A DNA stretch of 64,000 nucleotides from an uncultured Microbacterium sp. (GTDB taxonomy: Bacteria > Actinomycetota > Actinomycetes > Actinomycetales > Microbacteriaceae), in contig NZ_FLQR01000007.1 of the NCBI RefSeq assembly GCF_900078385.1, positions 248,001 through 312,000 on the forward strand, given 5' to 3'. Within the stretch, counting starts at the first letter, position 1; every line of letters begins with the position of its first letter. The notes beneath the pieces are model-generated. The model had not been told where the DNA came from. It made no database searches and saw only the letters and a list, made by a program, of their open reading frames with translations. This document shows positions 20,465 to 30,642 of the stretch, piece by piece. The translations under genes and the position numbers were made by a program.

Positions 20465-21106
20465 TCAGCCGCCCTGGTGGCGGACGTACAGCTGCCCCGT
20501 CCCGTAGGGGTCGAAGGAGATCTCCGTCTCGTCGTCGTTCAGGCCGGTGTCCGCATCGAAGAAGGTCGCCGTCAGCACGAGGCCGCGGGCGCGCACCTCG
20601 TCCGTCGGCAGGCACGTCACGATGACATCGTCGCCGTCCGACGCGAGGCACGTCAGGGACCCGTCCGACCGCGTCCCCCACCAGTAGCTCGCGCCGTCGA
20701 TCCAGGTGATGAGCCGGAGCGATCCGTCGTCCCAGGGCTGCCGTGCGGCGACGCGATCGCGACTGGCGAGCGCTCCGTCCGGAAGGGACAGCGGGGTGGA
20801 CGTCGGTGTCGGGGCGGCGGCCGGGGCGCGCTGCACGGCGCTGAGCGCGTAGCCGGTGGCGACGCCGAGCACCAGCAGGAGGACCGCCGCTCCGGCGAGG
20901 AGCCACGCGGAGATCCGCCGGGCGGGCGGAAGCGGTGCACCCGGAGGGAGCGGCGTCTCGACGGGGGCGGCGGCGCCGACGGCATCCGCGACGACCGGCG
21001 CGCGCTGGGCGCGCTCGAGCTCCGCCAGCCGGGCGGCGTCCTCGGCGGAGAGGGGTGCGGCGCCGCGACCGTAGGCACGGGCGCGCAGCGCGCTCAGGTC
21101 GTCCAC
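20465..21106 (-). CDS. Single-pass membrane protein of unknown function
   Basis: 213 aa from a GTG. The cytosolic N terminus (residues 1-65) carries ALRARAYGRGAAPLSAEDAARLAELE, an actinobacterial juxtamembrane pattern. One transmembrane helix lies at ~68-90. It is followed by a Pro/Thr/Ser linker and an exported beta-rich domain with two Cys (TCLASDGDDVIVTCLP) that could form a disulfide. I do not recognise the family. The stop codon touches the lactonase stop, so the two genes converge. Frame and codon choice look coding throughout. Confidence 0.7.
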   Translation of the reverse strand: MDDLSALRARAYGRGAAPLSAEDAARLAELERAQRAPVVADAVGAAAPVETPLPPGAPLPPARRISAWLLAGAAVLLLVLGVATGYALSAVQRAPAAAPTPTSTPLSLPDGALASRDRVAARQPWDDGSLRLITWIDGASYWWGTRSDGSLTCLASDGDDVIVTCLPTDEVRARGLVLTATFFDADTGLNDDETEISFDPYGTGQLYVRHQGG

Positions 21107-21198
21107 GCCACCATCGTCGCAGACGAGCCGCGGGACGTCAGGACCGAGGCCGGGTGGCGGCCGCGACGAGGCCGGTAGTGTCGAACGAGGAGGACACC

Positions 21199-21504
21199 AT
21201 GGACGACGCCACCGCCGAAGACGCCACCGCACGACTGCACGACCTGCGTGCGAGCATCGACAACATCGACGCCGCGCTCATCTTCCTGCTCGCCGAGCGC
21301 TTCCGCTGCACGAAGCAGGTGGGCGTCCTGAAGGCGCAGCACGGGATGCCGGCCTCCGACCCCACCCGGGAGGAGCAGCAGATCGAGCGGCTGCGCCGCC
21401 TGTCCGTCGACGCCGACCTCGACCCGGAGTTCGCGCAGAAGTGGTTCAGCTTCGTCGTGGCCGAGGTGATCCGCCACCACACCGCCGCCGCCGAGGCCGA
21501 CTGA
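21199..21504 (+). CDS. Chorismate mutase
   Basis: 101 aa, an AroQ-type all-helical mutase. The LHDLRASIDNIDAALIFLLAERFRCTKQVGVLKAQHGMP segment (residues ~13-50) carries the Arg, Lys and Gln residues that bind chorismate. It converts chorismate to prephenate for Phe/Tyr synthesis. The ATG has a strong GAGGAGG site 7 bases upstream and a possible -10 TAGTGT at 21176-21181. No other aromatic pathway gene is adjacent. It has no secretion signal, so it is not the exported AroQ-gamma type. Confidence 0.9.
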   Translation: MDDATAEDATARLHDLRASIDNIDAALIFLLAERFRCTKQVGVLKAQHGMPASDPTREEQQIERLRRLSVDADLDPEFAQKWFSFVVAEVIRHHTAAAEAD

Positions 21505-21515
21505 GCGGTCGCCGG

Positions 21516-22250
21516 TCAGTCCGCGGGCCGGTCGCTCGGACGGCGTCCGGCATCCAATTCGAGCGCGACCTTGTTCTCGAGCACCTCGATGGCCTCGTCC
21601 GAGATGGAGATGAGCCCGTCGAGCTCCTCCCGCACGCGCCGGTAGGCGAGCTGCCGTTCCGCGGGGGTCGCCGCCTGATCGATCGCGATCGTGAGGAGCT
21701 GCTTCGCGGTGCTCAGTCGCTTGCGCTCGACCTCGGTGAAGGACGAATCCCGCACGCGGCGCGCGTCGCGCTCGGCGATGTCGAACGCGACCTCGAAGTC
21801 GGTGACGGCAGCACGGTATGCGGCGAGGTCACCCGCGCTCACCCGCGCGTCGACCGAGCGGGGCCGCAGGTTGTCGGCGGTCTTCCTCGCCCGCAGGAAG
21901 GCGGCGGTGAGGTCCTGCCGGCCATCGCTCATCGTGGGGAACGCGATCAGCTTGGCGACATCCAGCTCGTAGTCGAGCCAGCGCGCCGTGACGGCATCAT
22001 GCGCGGCGAACAGCTGCTCGAGCTGGGTCGGGACGGGCGAGGGTCGCGTGATGGGCTTCGGCTCGGTCGCCGTCGCGACGGGGGTGTGGGCGGCCGCCTT
22101 CAACTCCCCCTTGGCCCGCAGGATCTCCAGGCGGCGCTTGTGCCGACGACGCGCGGCGCCCTCCCAGCCCCGTGCAGCGGCGCCCGCCGCTCCGATGAGC
22201 GGGAACGCCAGCCACCAGTAGTGGCCGAGGAACTCGAAGAACGCATCCAC
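21516..22250 (-). CDS. Membrane-anchored protein, paralogue A
   Basis: 244 aa. A short N-terminal transmembrane segment (residues ~9-27, WWLAFPLIGAAGAA) is followed by an Arg-rich stop-transfer and a helical cytosolic part. The core block at residues ~77-165 (HDAVTARWLDYELDVAKLIAFPTMSD, then LRPRSVDARVSAGDLAAYRAAV) is shared with the gene immediately upstream, so the two are paralogues from a tandem duplication. No catalytic motif is apparent. I do not recognise the family. Confidence 0.72.
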   Translation of the reverse strand: MDAFFEFLGHYWWLAFPLIGAAGAAARGWEGAARRRHKRRLEILRAKGELKAAAHTPVATATEPKPITRPSPVPTQLEQLFAAHDAVTARWLDYELDVAKLIAFPTMSDGRQDLTAAFLRARKTADNLRPRSVDARVSAGDLAAYRAAVTDFEVAFDIAERDARRVRDSSFTEVERKRLSTAKQLLTIAIDQAATPAERQLAYRRVREELDGLISISDEAIEVLENKVALELDAGRRPSDRPAD

Positions 22251-22279
22251 GGTGCCATGCTATGCAACCGCGCCGCCCG

Positions 22280-23233
22280 TCATGGGCGGGGCGGCTGCCG
22301 GTTCGAGCGGGACGGCACGGGCCACACCGGCGGCGGCGTCATGTCGGCGGGTGGCGGCGGGGTCGGCCGTGCCGCGGCGGGGTCCGGAGCCGGGTCGGCG
22401 GCCGGCTCGTCGGCGCGCGCCGTGGAGCGGGTCGCGTCGCCGACGCGCGCGATGACCTCGGCGGAGGAGGCGATGACGGTCTCGGTCAGGCGCTGCGCGA
22501 CCTCGGTCCAGCGCGGTGCCGGCGTCTCTGCTTCGGCGGGCGGGACGGCGCCGCTCGCGCGGGCCTGGCGCCACGCCTCCTTCTCGGCCGCGTCGAACGT
22601 CGCCTCGAGCCGGCGGACCGCATCGCGGTAGGCGGCGAAGTCCGCCGGGGAGATCACGGCCTGCGCCGACCGCGGCCGCAGCCGCTGCGCCGTCGCGCGC
22701 TCGGTGAGGTACACCGCCGTCAGCGGTGCGCGGGCGTCGCTGACGGCGGGGAACGCGATGAGCTTGGCGGGGTCGGTCTCGTAGTCGAGCCAGCGCCGTG
22801 TCACGGTGTCGTGCGCGGACATGAGCTGCGCGAGCGGCAGGCGCGCGGGATCGGACGCCGCCCCCGGGAGGACGGCGCGCGCGGCGGCGACGCGCGCGCG
22901 CTGTGCACGCACGCCGGCGGAGAGCGCGCGCGCGTCGCGCTGGGCGCGGATGAGCTCGTCGCGGGCGCGGGTCACATCGGACGACGACGCGCGGCCCGCT
23001 GCGCGCTCGGCCTGGATGCGGGCGAGGTCGGCCCGTGCGACACGCACCTCGGCGCGCGCGCCCGCTGCCGTCGTGCGGGCGCCGCGCAGTTCGTGGCGGG
23101 CCGCGTCGTAGGCGAGACGGCGGGCGTGGACCGCACGCTGGCGGCGCACGCCGAACCAGCCGACGGCGCCCGTGCCGATCACGGCCGGCGCCACCCACCA
23201 GAATTCGGCGATCGCCGCCCAGAAGGGGTCCAC
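22280..23233 (-). CDS. Membrane-anchored protein, paralogue B
   Basis: 317 aa, first gene of the pair; 29 bases separate its stop from the start of paralogue A. It has the same build: a short transmembrane segment near the N terminus (FWWVAPAVIGTGAVGWFG), an Arg-rich flank, then helices. An extra ~60-residue coiled-coil insertion follows the anchor. The shared block is HDTVTRRWLDYETDPAKLIAFPAVSD and LRPRSAQAVISPADFAAYRDAV. The C terminus is a Pro/Ala-rich tail of ~50 residues missing from paralogue A. Function unknown. Confidence 0.72.
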   Translation of the reverse strand: MDPFWAAIAEFWWVAPAVIGTGAVGWFGVRRQRAVHARRLAYDAARHELRGARTTAAGARAEVRVARADLARIQAERAAGRASSSDVTRARDELIRAQRDARALSAGVRAQRARVAAARAVLPGAASDPARLPLAQLMSAHDTVTRRWLDYETDPAKLIAFPAVSDARAPLTAVYLTERATAQRLRPRSAQAVISPADFAAYRDAVRRLEATFDAAEKEAWRQARASGAVPPAEAETPAPRWTEVAQRLTETVIASSAEVIARVGDATRSTARADEPAADPAPDPAAARPTPPPPADMTPPPVWPVPSRSNRQPPRP

Positions 23234-23271
23234 GCCGTCATGCTAGCCACTCCGCCTGGGAGTGCGGCGGG

Positions 23272-23402
23272 TCAGCCGAACAGCAGGGCGAGGACCGTCG
23301 CGCCGCCGCCGACGATGATGAGGGCGGCGATCACGGTCCACGCGATGACCTTCATCCGCGCGGCCCGCTTGTCGCCGAAGCCCGCGTACTCGTCCTGATC
23401 GC

Positions 23403-23406
<4 letters not shown>
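23272..23406 (-). CDS. Small single-pass membrane protein coupled to purL
   Basis: 44 aa. The ATG overlaps the purL stop (ATGA), so translation is probably coupled. The N-terminal half is charged ([17 protein letters not shown]). The C-terminal half is one transmembrane helix ([25 protein letters not shown]), giving an N-in, C-out protein with almost no external part. No known domain is seen. The position right behind purL is the only functional hint. Confidence 0.7.
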
Positions 23407-25736
<2,330 letters not shown>

Positions 25737-25817
25737 GCGGCTGGGCTCCAAGATTCGGGTGCCGGGGATGCTCTCATCCTACCGGCGCCGCCCGCGCCCC
25801 CTTCCGATCGCCCGGAG

Positions 25818-26042
25818 TCAGTCCTCGTGCGGGTCCTCGTCGTCCAGAACGCCGATGCCGACGGCGTGGTGGCTGGGCTCGCCGCCCTTCGGCGCGGGGG
25901 CCTTCGGCTCCTCGCCGGGGTCCTTCTCCGTGCTCGGCTCGGCCAGCTCGGCCGTCGTCGGCTCCTCCTCCGGCGCGTGCGGCGTGCCGGTCCCGGGGTC
26001 CTCGCTCGGCGCGCCGGTGGTCTCCTGAGTCGTGTCGGACAT
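25818..26042 (-). CDS. Small acidic, Pro/Glu/Thr-rich protein
   Basis: 74 aa. An excellent ribosome binding site (GAAGGGAG, 6 bases before the ATG) supports it despite low-complexity sequence. Composition is dominated by Glu, Pro, Thr and Ala, with a C-terminal segment HHAVGIGVLDDEDPHED. It has no hydrophobic segment and is probably disordered. No family is recognised. It is about 80 bases upstream of purL on the same strand and may share its transcript. Confidence 0.6.
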   Translation of the reverse strand: MSDTTQETTGAPSEDPGTGTPHAPEEEPTTAELAEPSTEKDPGEEPKAPAPKGGEPSHHAVGIGVLDDEDPHED

Positions 26043-26129
26043 GACGGCTCCCTTCCTCGAGGACAGCGTGGCCCACCCGGCCCGCCGGGCCCAGGGGGTT
26101 GACCGATCGGGATCGCGACGGTAGCCGCT

Positions 26130-26135
26130 TACGCT
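26130..26135 (+). promoter_or_regulatory. Leaderless -10 hexamer TACGCT (terC-like)
   Basis: TACGCT, 6 bases before the ATG at 26142. Confidence 0.5.
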
Positions 26136-26141
26136 GGGACG

Positions 26142-27047
26142 ATGGACTTCTCGCTCGAGCTCTCGCCCGACCTGATCGCCGTCTTCCTCACGCTCTTCGT
26201 GCTCGAGCTCGTGCTCGGCGTCGACAACGTGATCTTCATCTCGATCCTCTCCTCCCGGCTGCCCGTCGCCCAGCAGGCACGGGCGCGGAACCTCGGCCTG
26301 ACCCTCGCCATGCTCATGCGTGTGCTGCTGGTGTTCGCCGCGGGCTGGATCATCACGCTGACCGAGCCGATCGTGACGCTCGGCGAGCTCGAGTTCTCCG
26401 TCAAGGACTTCATCCTCATCGTCGGCGGGCTCTTCCTCGTCTACAAGGCCGTGCACGAGATCCATCAGAAGCTGGAGGGCGCCGAGGAGCATCACGGTAC
26501 CGGCGAGAAGGTCGCCACCGCGACCTTCGGCAGCGTCCTCGTCCAGATCCTGCTGCTCGACCTCGTCTTCTCCCTCGACTCGGTCATCACGGCCGTCGGG
26601 ATGACGAGCAACATGATCGTCATCATCTCCGCCGTCGTGCTCTCCTTCGGCATCATGCTGTTCGCCTCGCGCTTCATCTTCGCCTTCGTCAACGCGCACC
26701 CCACCGTGAAGATGCTCGCGCTGTCGTTCCTCCTCCTCATCGGCGTCTTCCTCATCGCCGAGGGCTTCCACATCAAGATCGACAAGGCGCTCATCTACGG
26801 ACCCATGGCGTTCGCGATCTTCGTCGAAGGCCTCAACCTCGCGGCTGCGGCCCGCAAGCGTCGCCGCGACGCCGCGCGGTCGGCCGATCCCGTGCGCCTG
26901 CGCCCGACCTACCCGGCGATCGACGAGTCGGTCGCGGTCCGCGCGGCGACCTCGACCGACCCGAATGCGGGTTCCGTGGGGCTGTCGAACCGCCCCGTCG
27001 CGGGGACGGACGTCGCCGGCCCCGACGACCGCCACGGCTTGGGCTGA
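26142..27047 (+). CDS. TerC-family integral membrane protein
   Basis: 301 aa with about seven transmembrane helices. The paired acidic motifs of TerC/YjbE-type proteins are seen: LVLGVDNVIFISIL in the first helix and DLVFSLDSVITAVGM in the middle, plus KIDKALIYGPMAFAIFVEGLN. Family members are linked to tellurite resistance, and several recent studies tie them to manganese export or metal loading at the membrane. The last ~70 residues are a hydrophilic tail. The leaderless start leaves no room for a manganese riboswitch. The next gene follows after 6 bases and is probably co-transcribed. Confidence 0.9.
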   Translation: MDFSLELSPDLIAVFLTLFVLELVLGVDNVIFISILSSRLPVAQQARARNLGLTLAMLMRVLLVFAAGWIITLTEPIVTLGELEFSVKDFILIVGGLFLVYKAVHEIHQKLEGAEEHHGTGEKVATATFGSVLVQILLLDLVFSLDSVITAVGMTSNMIVIISAVVLSFGIMLFASRFIFAFVNAHPTVKMLALSFLLLIGVFLIAEGFHIKIDKALIYGPMAFAIFVEGLNLAAAARKRRRDAARSADPVRLRPTYPAIDESVAVRAATSTDPNAGSVGLSNRPVAGTDVAGPDDRHGLG

Positions 27048-27053
27048 CCGGGG

Positions 27054-27401
27054 ATGGCCGCCGCGGAGCCGGAGCGGGCGCTGCGCGCGCGGGCGCGCGA
27101 GCTCGATGACCTGCTGGCGCGGCTCGACCGCGACGAGCAGAGCATCCGCACCGACCGGGCGGATGCGACGGCCGACGACGAGCACGACCCGGAGGGCTCG
27201 ACGCTCTCCGGGGAGTGGCAGCGCATCGAGGCGCTCCGTGGCGCGGCCCGCGGCGAGCGGGCTGACGTGGATGCCGCGCTGCAGCGCGTCGCGGACGGGA
27301 CCTACGGCGTGTGCGCGTCGTGCGGCCGGCCGATCCCCGCGGCGCGGCTCGAGGCCCGGCCGATGGCGTCGCTCTGCGTCGCGTGCGCGGGACGGGTCTG
27401 A
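27054..27401 (+). CDS. DksA/TraR-type C4 zinc-finger protein
   Basis: 115 aa. A helical N-terminal part (coiled-coil-like, rich in Arg/Asp/Glu) is followed by the zinc finger C87-x2-C90 ... C108-x2-C111 (CASCGRPIP...LCVACAG). This is the DksA/TraR arrangement, with a normal short actinobacterial length. DksA-like proteins bind RNA polymerase through its secondary channel; whether this one does is not shown. The DxxDxA tip motif of true DksA is not evident. It lies 6 bases behind the TerC gene, likely in one transcript. Confidence 0.85.
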   Translation: MAAAEPERALRARARELDDLLARLDRDEQSIRTDRADATADDEHDPEGSTLSGEWQRIEALRGAARGERADVDAALQRVADGTYGVCASCGRPIPAARLEARPMASLCVACAGRV

Positions 27402-27424
27402 CGGAACCGGATTCCCGCGGGGGG

Positions 27425-27468
27425 TTGACGAGCGGCATCCCGAGGTCTAACGTACAACCAAATGGTTG
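27425..27468 (+). promoter_or_regulatory. Promoter and operator of the ArsR/SRPBCC pair
   Basis: A textbook promoter: -35 TTGACG at 27425-27430, 17-base spacer, -10 TAACGT at 27448-27453. An inverted repeat CAACCA-AA-TGGTTG spans 27455-27468 and overlaps both the expected transcription start and the ATG at 27462. An ArsR-family repressor bound here would block its own promoter. This resembles operators described for other ArsR/SRPBCC pairs. Confidence 0.7.
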
Positions 27469-27827
27469 CACAATACTCCCGACAGCACAGTGAGCTGACC
27501 GATGATGAAACCGACCGCCTGTTCCACGCACTCGCGGCGGCGACGCGCCGCGACATCCTGCGCCGCACGATCCAGCGCGAGCAGTCCGTCTCGGCGCTCG
27601 CCGCGGACTACGACATGTCGTTCGCGGCGGTGCAGAAGCACGTCGCCGTCCTCGAGGCGGCCGGGCTCATCGTCAAGCGGGCCGAGGGCCGCGAGCGCCT
27701 GGTCCGTGCGGATCCCGTCATGATCGCCCGCGCCCGTGCCCTGCTCGCCCGCTACGAGGAGCTGTGGCGCAGCCGCGTCGACCGCCTCGACGCGCTGCTG
27801 GCCGACCCCGCCCACCCCGAACGCTGA
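27462..27827 (+). CDS. ArsR-family transcriptional regulator
   Basis: 121 aa with one winged HTH: LFHALAAATRRDILRRTIQREQSVSALAADYDMSFAAVQKHVAVLEAAGLIVKRAEGRERLV (residues ~20-82). No metal-binding CxC motif is present, so it belongs to the non-metal ArsR group usually paired with SRPBCC proteins. Translation is leaderless, starting about 8 bases after the -10. The operator on its own start region indicates autorepression, and the SRPBCC gene 28 bases downstream would be co-regulated. Confidence 0.9.
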   Translation: MVAQYSRQHSELTDDETDRLFHALAAATRRDILRRTIQREQSVSALAADYDMSFAAVQKHVAVLEAAGLIVKRAEGRERLVRADPVMIARARALLARYEELWRSRVDRLDALLADPAHPER

Positions 27828-27855
27828 CACCACCACCGGAACGAAGGAGACCGAC

Positions 27856-28833
27856 ATGCCTGTCACCGACATCACCACCGATCCCGAGAACCTGCAGATG
27901 ACGCTGCTCGCGGAGTTCGACGCGCCGGCCACCCGGCTCTGGCACGCCCTCACGGATCCGCGCCAGCTCGAGCGGTTCTGGGGGCCGCCGGGATGGCCGG
28001 CGACCTTCACGGCGTTCGATTTCGCCGTCGGGGGGCGCGCGGAGTACCACATGACGAGTCCCCACGGCGAGGCGTCGCGCGGTGCGTGGGAGTTCCTCCG
28101 CATCGAGGACGGCACCTCGTTCGAGGTGCTCGACTCGTTCGTCGACGAGCACGGCGCTCCGCTCGAGGGCTTCCCCAGCATGCGGATGACGTTCGCGGTC
28201 GATGCCGCGGGCGACGGATCGCGGCTCACGAGTGTCACGTACTTCACCTCGCTCGACGCCCTCGAGCAGGTCGTCGCGATGGGCGCCGTCGAGGGTTCGC
28301 GTCTCGCGCTGAACCAGCTCGACGCCGTCCTGCAGAGCCTCCGGGAGTACGCGCAGGGGAAGGGCACGCGCACCGAGCTGCTCGATGACACGCACGTGCG
28401 GATCACGCGGCTCATCGACGGTCCGCGCGACCTCGTCTGGCGCGCGCACCACGATGCCGACCTCATGAAGAAGTGGCTCCTCGGCCCGGACGGCTGGTCG
28501 ATGACCGAGTGCGAGATCGCCCAGAAGACCGGCGACCGGTACCGCTACGTGTGGGAGCAGGACGGCGTCCCGGACAGCGGCTTCGGGTTCGAAGGGGAGT
28601 CGCTCCTGAGCGAGCCGACCCGGCGCGCCGTCACGACGGAGAAGATGATCGGCATGGACGGTCCCTCGACCGTCAACGACATGACGCTCTACGAGGAGGA
28701 CGGGGCGACCCTGCTGACGATCCTCATCGAGTACCCCGACAAGGACACGCGGGACATGATCCTCGCCACCGGCATGACCGAGGGCATGGAGGCCAGCTAC
28801 GCGCGGCTCGAAGAGCAGGTCATCCGGGCCTGA
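27856..28833 (+). CDS. Double SRPBCC (AHSA1-like) domain protein
   Basis: 325 aa containing two tandem START/Bet v1-like (AHSA1) domains. The first runs ~10-165: FDAPATRLWHALTDPRQLERFWGPPGWPATFTAFDFAVGGRAEYHM. The second runs ~178-325: IDGPRDLVWRAHHDADLMKKWLLGPDGWSMTECEI. Each has the W-G-P and the C-terminal helix typical of these hydrophobic-cavity proteins. Single-domain forms are common; a fused pair behind an ArsR regulator is less so but known. Ligand unknown. A good AAGGAGA site lies 7 bases before the ATG. Confidence 0.88.
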   Translation: MPVTDITTDPENLQMTLLAEFDAPATRLWHALTDPRQLERFWGPPGWPATFTAFDFAVGGRAEYHMTSPHGEASRGAWEFLRIEDGTSFEVLDSFVDEHGAPLEGFPSMRMTFAVDAAGDGSRLTSVTYFTSLDALEQVVAMGAVEGSRLALNQLDAVLQSLREYAQGKGTRTELLDDTHVRITRLIDGPRDLVWRAHHDADLMKKWLLGPDGWSMTECEIAQKTGDRYRYVWEQDGVPDSGFGFEGESLLSEPTRRAVTTEKMIGMDGPSTVNDMTLYEEDGATLLTILIEYPDKDTRDMILATGMTEGMEASYARLEEQVIRA

Positions 28834-28834
28834 C

Positions 28835-28850
28835 GAGGGCGGACGCCCTC
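28835..28850. terminator. Short convergent hairpin
   Basis: GAGGGC and GCCCTC with a GGAC loop lie in the 24-base gap between the convergent SRPBCC and sufU genes. There is no clear T-tract. Confidence 0.4.
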
Positions 28851-28857
28851 CCCGTGC

Positions 28858-29301
28858 TCAGGCGCGGGCGAGGGCGTCCTCGAGCGCGACCCACGCGAGC
28901 ATCGCGCACTTCACGCGCGCGGAGAACTTCGAGACGCCGGTGAGGGCCGCGGCATCGCCGTACACGTCCTCGTCGAGCTCGAGCTGGCCGCGCGAGCGCA
29001 GCGCCTCGCGGAACCCGTCGATGAGCGTCCGGACCTCGGTCCGCGGCATCCCCTCGACGAGGTCGGAGAGCATCGACGCCGACGCCTGCGAGATCGAGCA
29101 GCCCGACCCCTCCCACGTGACATCGCGGATGGCGTCGCCGTCCGCCGTGATCCGCGCGCGGAGGGTGATCTCGTCGCCGCACACCGGGTTCCGCTGGTGC
29201 GAGGTCGCGTGGGCGCCGTCCTCGTCGGCGAGGCCGAAGTGCTGCGGGTGCTTGGAGTGATCCAGGATCAGCTCGCGGTACAGGCCGTCGAGGTCGCTCA
29301 T
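28858..29301 (-). CDS. sufU: SufU sulfur-transfer / Fe-S assembly protein
   Basis: 147 aa. The zinc/sulfur ligands of SufU are all present: C41-G-D43 in NPVCGDEI, C68 in WEGSGCSISQASASML, and C132 near the C terminus. The insertion between the second and third Cys distinguishes SufU from IscU. SufU accepts sulfur from SufS and passes it to the SufBCD scaffold. The ATG overlaps the sufS stop (ATGA). The rest of the suf operon is not in the window. Confidence 0.93.
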   Translation of the reverse strand: MSDLDGLYRELILDHSKHPQHFGLADEDGAHATSHQRNPVCGDEITLRARITADGDAIRDVTWEGSGCSISQASASMLSDLVEGMPRTEVRTLIDGFREALRSRGQLELDEDVYGDAAALTGVSKFSARVKCAMLAWVALEDALARA

Positions 29302-30593
29302 GACTCCGCTCCGAAGTAGGCGCGGATGCCGGAGACGGCGTCGAGCAGCTCGTCGATCTCGTCCGCCGTGTTGTAGAGCGCGGCGCTCGCCCGCACGGAT
29401 GCCGTGATGCCGTACTGCCGGTGCAGCGGCGCCGCGCAGTGGTGCCCGACGCGCACCGCGATGCCGCGCGCGTCGAGGAACTGGCCGGCGTCGTGCGCGT
29501 GCACGCCGTCGACGTCGAAGGACCACAGCCCGACCCGCTCGACTCCGGCGGCGTCGCCGAGGAGGCGGATGCCCGGGATGGCGCGCAGTCCCTCGCCCAG
29601 ACGCGCCGCGAGCGCCGCCTCGTGCGCGTGGATCGCGCCGAGCCCGACGCCGTCCAGGTAGCGGACGGCGGCGGCGAGACCGACCGCCGGGCCCACGGGC
29701 TGCGTCCCGGCCTCGAAGCGCTGCGGCGGCGGCAGGTACTCCGCGCCGTCGAGGGTGACCGTGGTGATCATGGAGCCGCCGGTGAGGAACGGGGGCAGGG
29801 CCTCGAGCACGTCGGCGCGGCCGTACAGCCCGCCGACGCCGTAGGGCCCCAGCATCTTGTGGCCGCTGAAGACCGCGAGGTCGACGCCCAGCGCCGGGAG
29901 GTCCAGGGGAAGGTGGGGCGCCGACTGGCACGCGTCGAGGACGGTGAGCGCGCCGACCTCGCGCGCGAGCGCGACGAGCTCGGCGACGGGGTTGACGATG
30001 CCGAGGACGTTGGAGACGTGCGTGAACGCGACGACGCGCGTGCGCGCGCCGATGAGGGACGCCGCGGCGTCGAGGTCGAGTGTCCCGTCCTCGTGTGCGG
30101 GGATGTGCCGCAGCACCGCGCCGGTGCGGGCCGCGAGCTCCTGCCACGGGATGAGGTTCGCGTGGTGCTCGATCGCCGTCGCGACGATCTCGTCGCCGGG
30201 CTGCAGTGCGAAGCGGGCGGCCGCCGCGCCGCCGCGCCCTGCCGTGGCGTTGCCGATCGCGTACGCCACGAGGTTGAGGCCCATCGTGGCGCCGCTCGTC
30301 CAGACGAGCTGCTCGGGCCGCGCGCCGACGAAGGAGGCGACGGTGGCGCGCGCGTCCTCGAAGAGGTCGGTCGCCTCGGCAGCGAGCGTGTGCGCGCCGC
30401 GGTGCACGGCCCCGTTGGCGTGGGTGAGGAAGTCGCGTTCGGCGTCGAGGACCTGCCGGGGCTTCTGGCTCGTGGCGGCGGAGTCGAGGTAGATGAGCGG
30501 GCGCCCGTTCACCTGCTCGCCCAGGATCGGGAAGTCCGCGCGCAGCGCGGCGGCATCCAGACCGGGGATCGTCTGAGGAAGGGCGGAAGTCAC
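29298..30593 (-). CDS. sufS: Cysteine desulfurase SufS
   Basis: 431 aa, a type II cysteine desulfurase. The N-terminal YLDSAATSQKP motif, the PLP-Lys K246 in FSGHKMLGP, and the catalytic C386 in RVGHHCAAPLH are seen. It removes sulfur from cysteine as a persulfide and hands it to SufU, whose gene follows with a 4-base overlap. The start is a GTG placed 6 bases after TAGCCT, a leaderless arrangement. Length and all PLP contacts (TSGAT, IEHHANLIPW) look normal. Confidence 0.95.
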   Translation of the reverse strand: MTSALPQTIPGLDAAALRADFPILGEQVNGRPLIYLDSAATSQKPRQVLDAERDFLTHANGAVHRGAHTLAAEATDLFEDARATVASFVGARPEQLVWTSGATMGLNLVAYAIGNATAGRGGAAAARFALQPGDEIVATAIEHHANLIPWQELAARTGAVLRHIPAHEDGTLDLDAAASLIGARTRVVAFTHVSNVLGIVNPVAELVALAREVGALTVLDACQSAPHLPLDLPALGVDLAVFSGHKMLGPYGVGGLYGRADVLEALPPFLTGGSMITTVTLDGAEYLPPPQRFEAGTQPVGPAVGLAAAVRYLDGVGLGAIHAHEAALAARLGEGLRAIPGIRLLGDAAGVERVGLWSFDVDGVHAHDAGQFLDARGIAVRVGHHCAAPLHRQYGITASVRASAALYNTADEIDELLDAVSGIRAYFGAES

Positions 30594-30599
30594 CCCTCT

Positions 30600-30605
30600 A
30601 GGCTA
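30600..30605 (-). promoter_or_regulatory. Leaderless -10 hexamer TAGCCT (sufS)
   Basis: TAGCCT on the minus strand, 6 bases before the GTG at 30593. Confidence 0.55.
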
Positions 30606-30642
30606 CGCCGCCTGGGCCGGGCGGGCGCCGGGGGGCGAGCGC

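Noticed and set aside
26100..26141. yybP-ykoY manganese riboswitch before the TerC-family gene
   Set aside because: The TACGCT hexamer 6 bases before the ATG leaves no leader, and no matching stem was seen.
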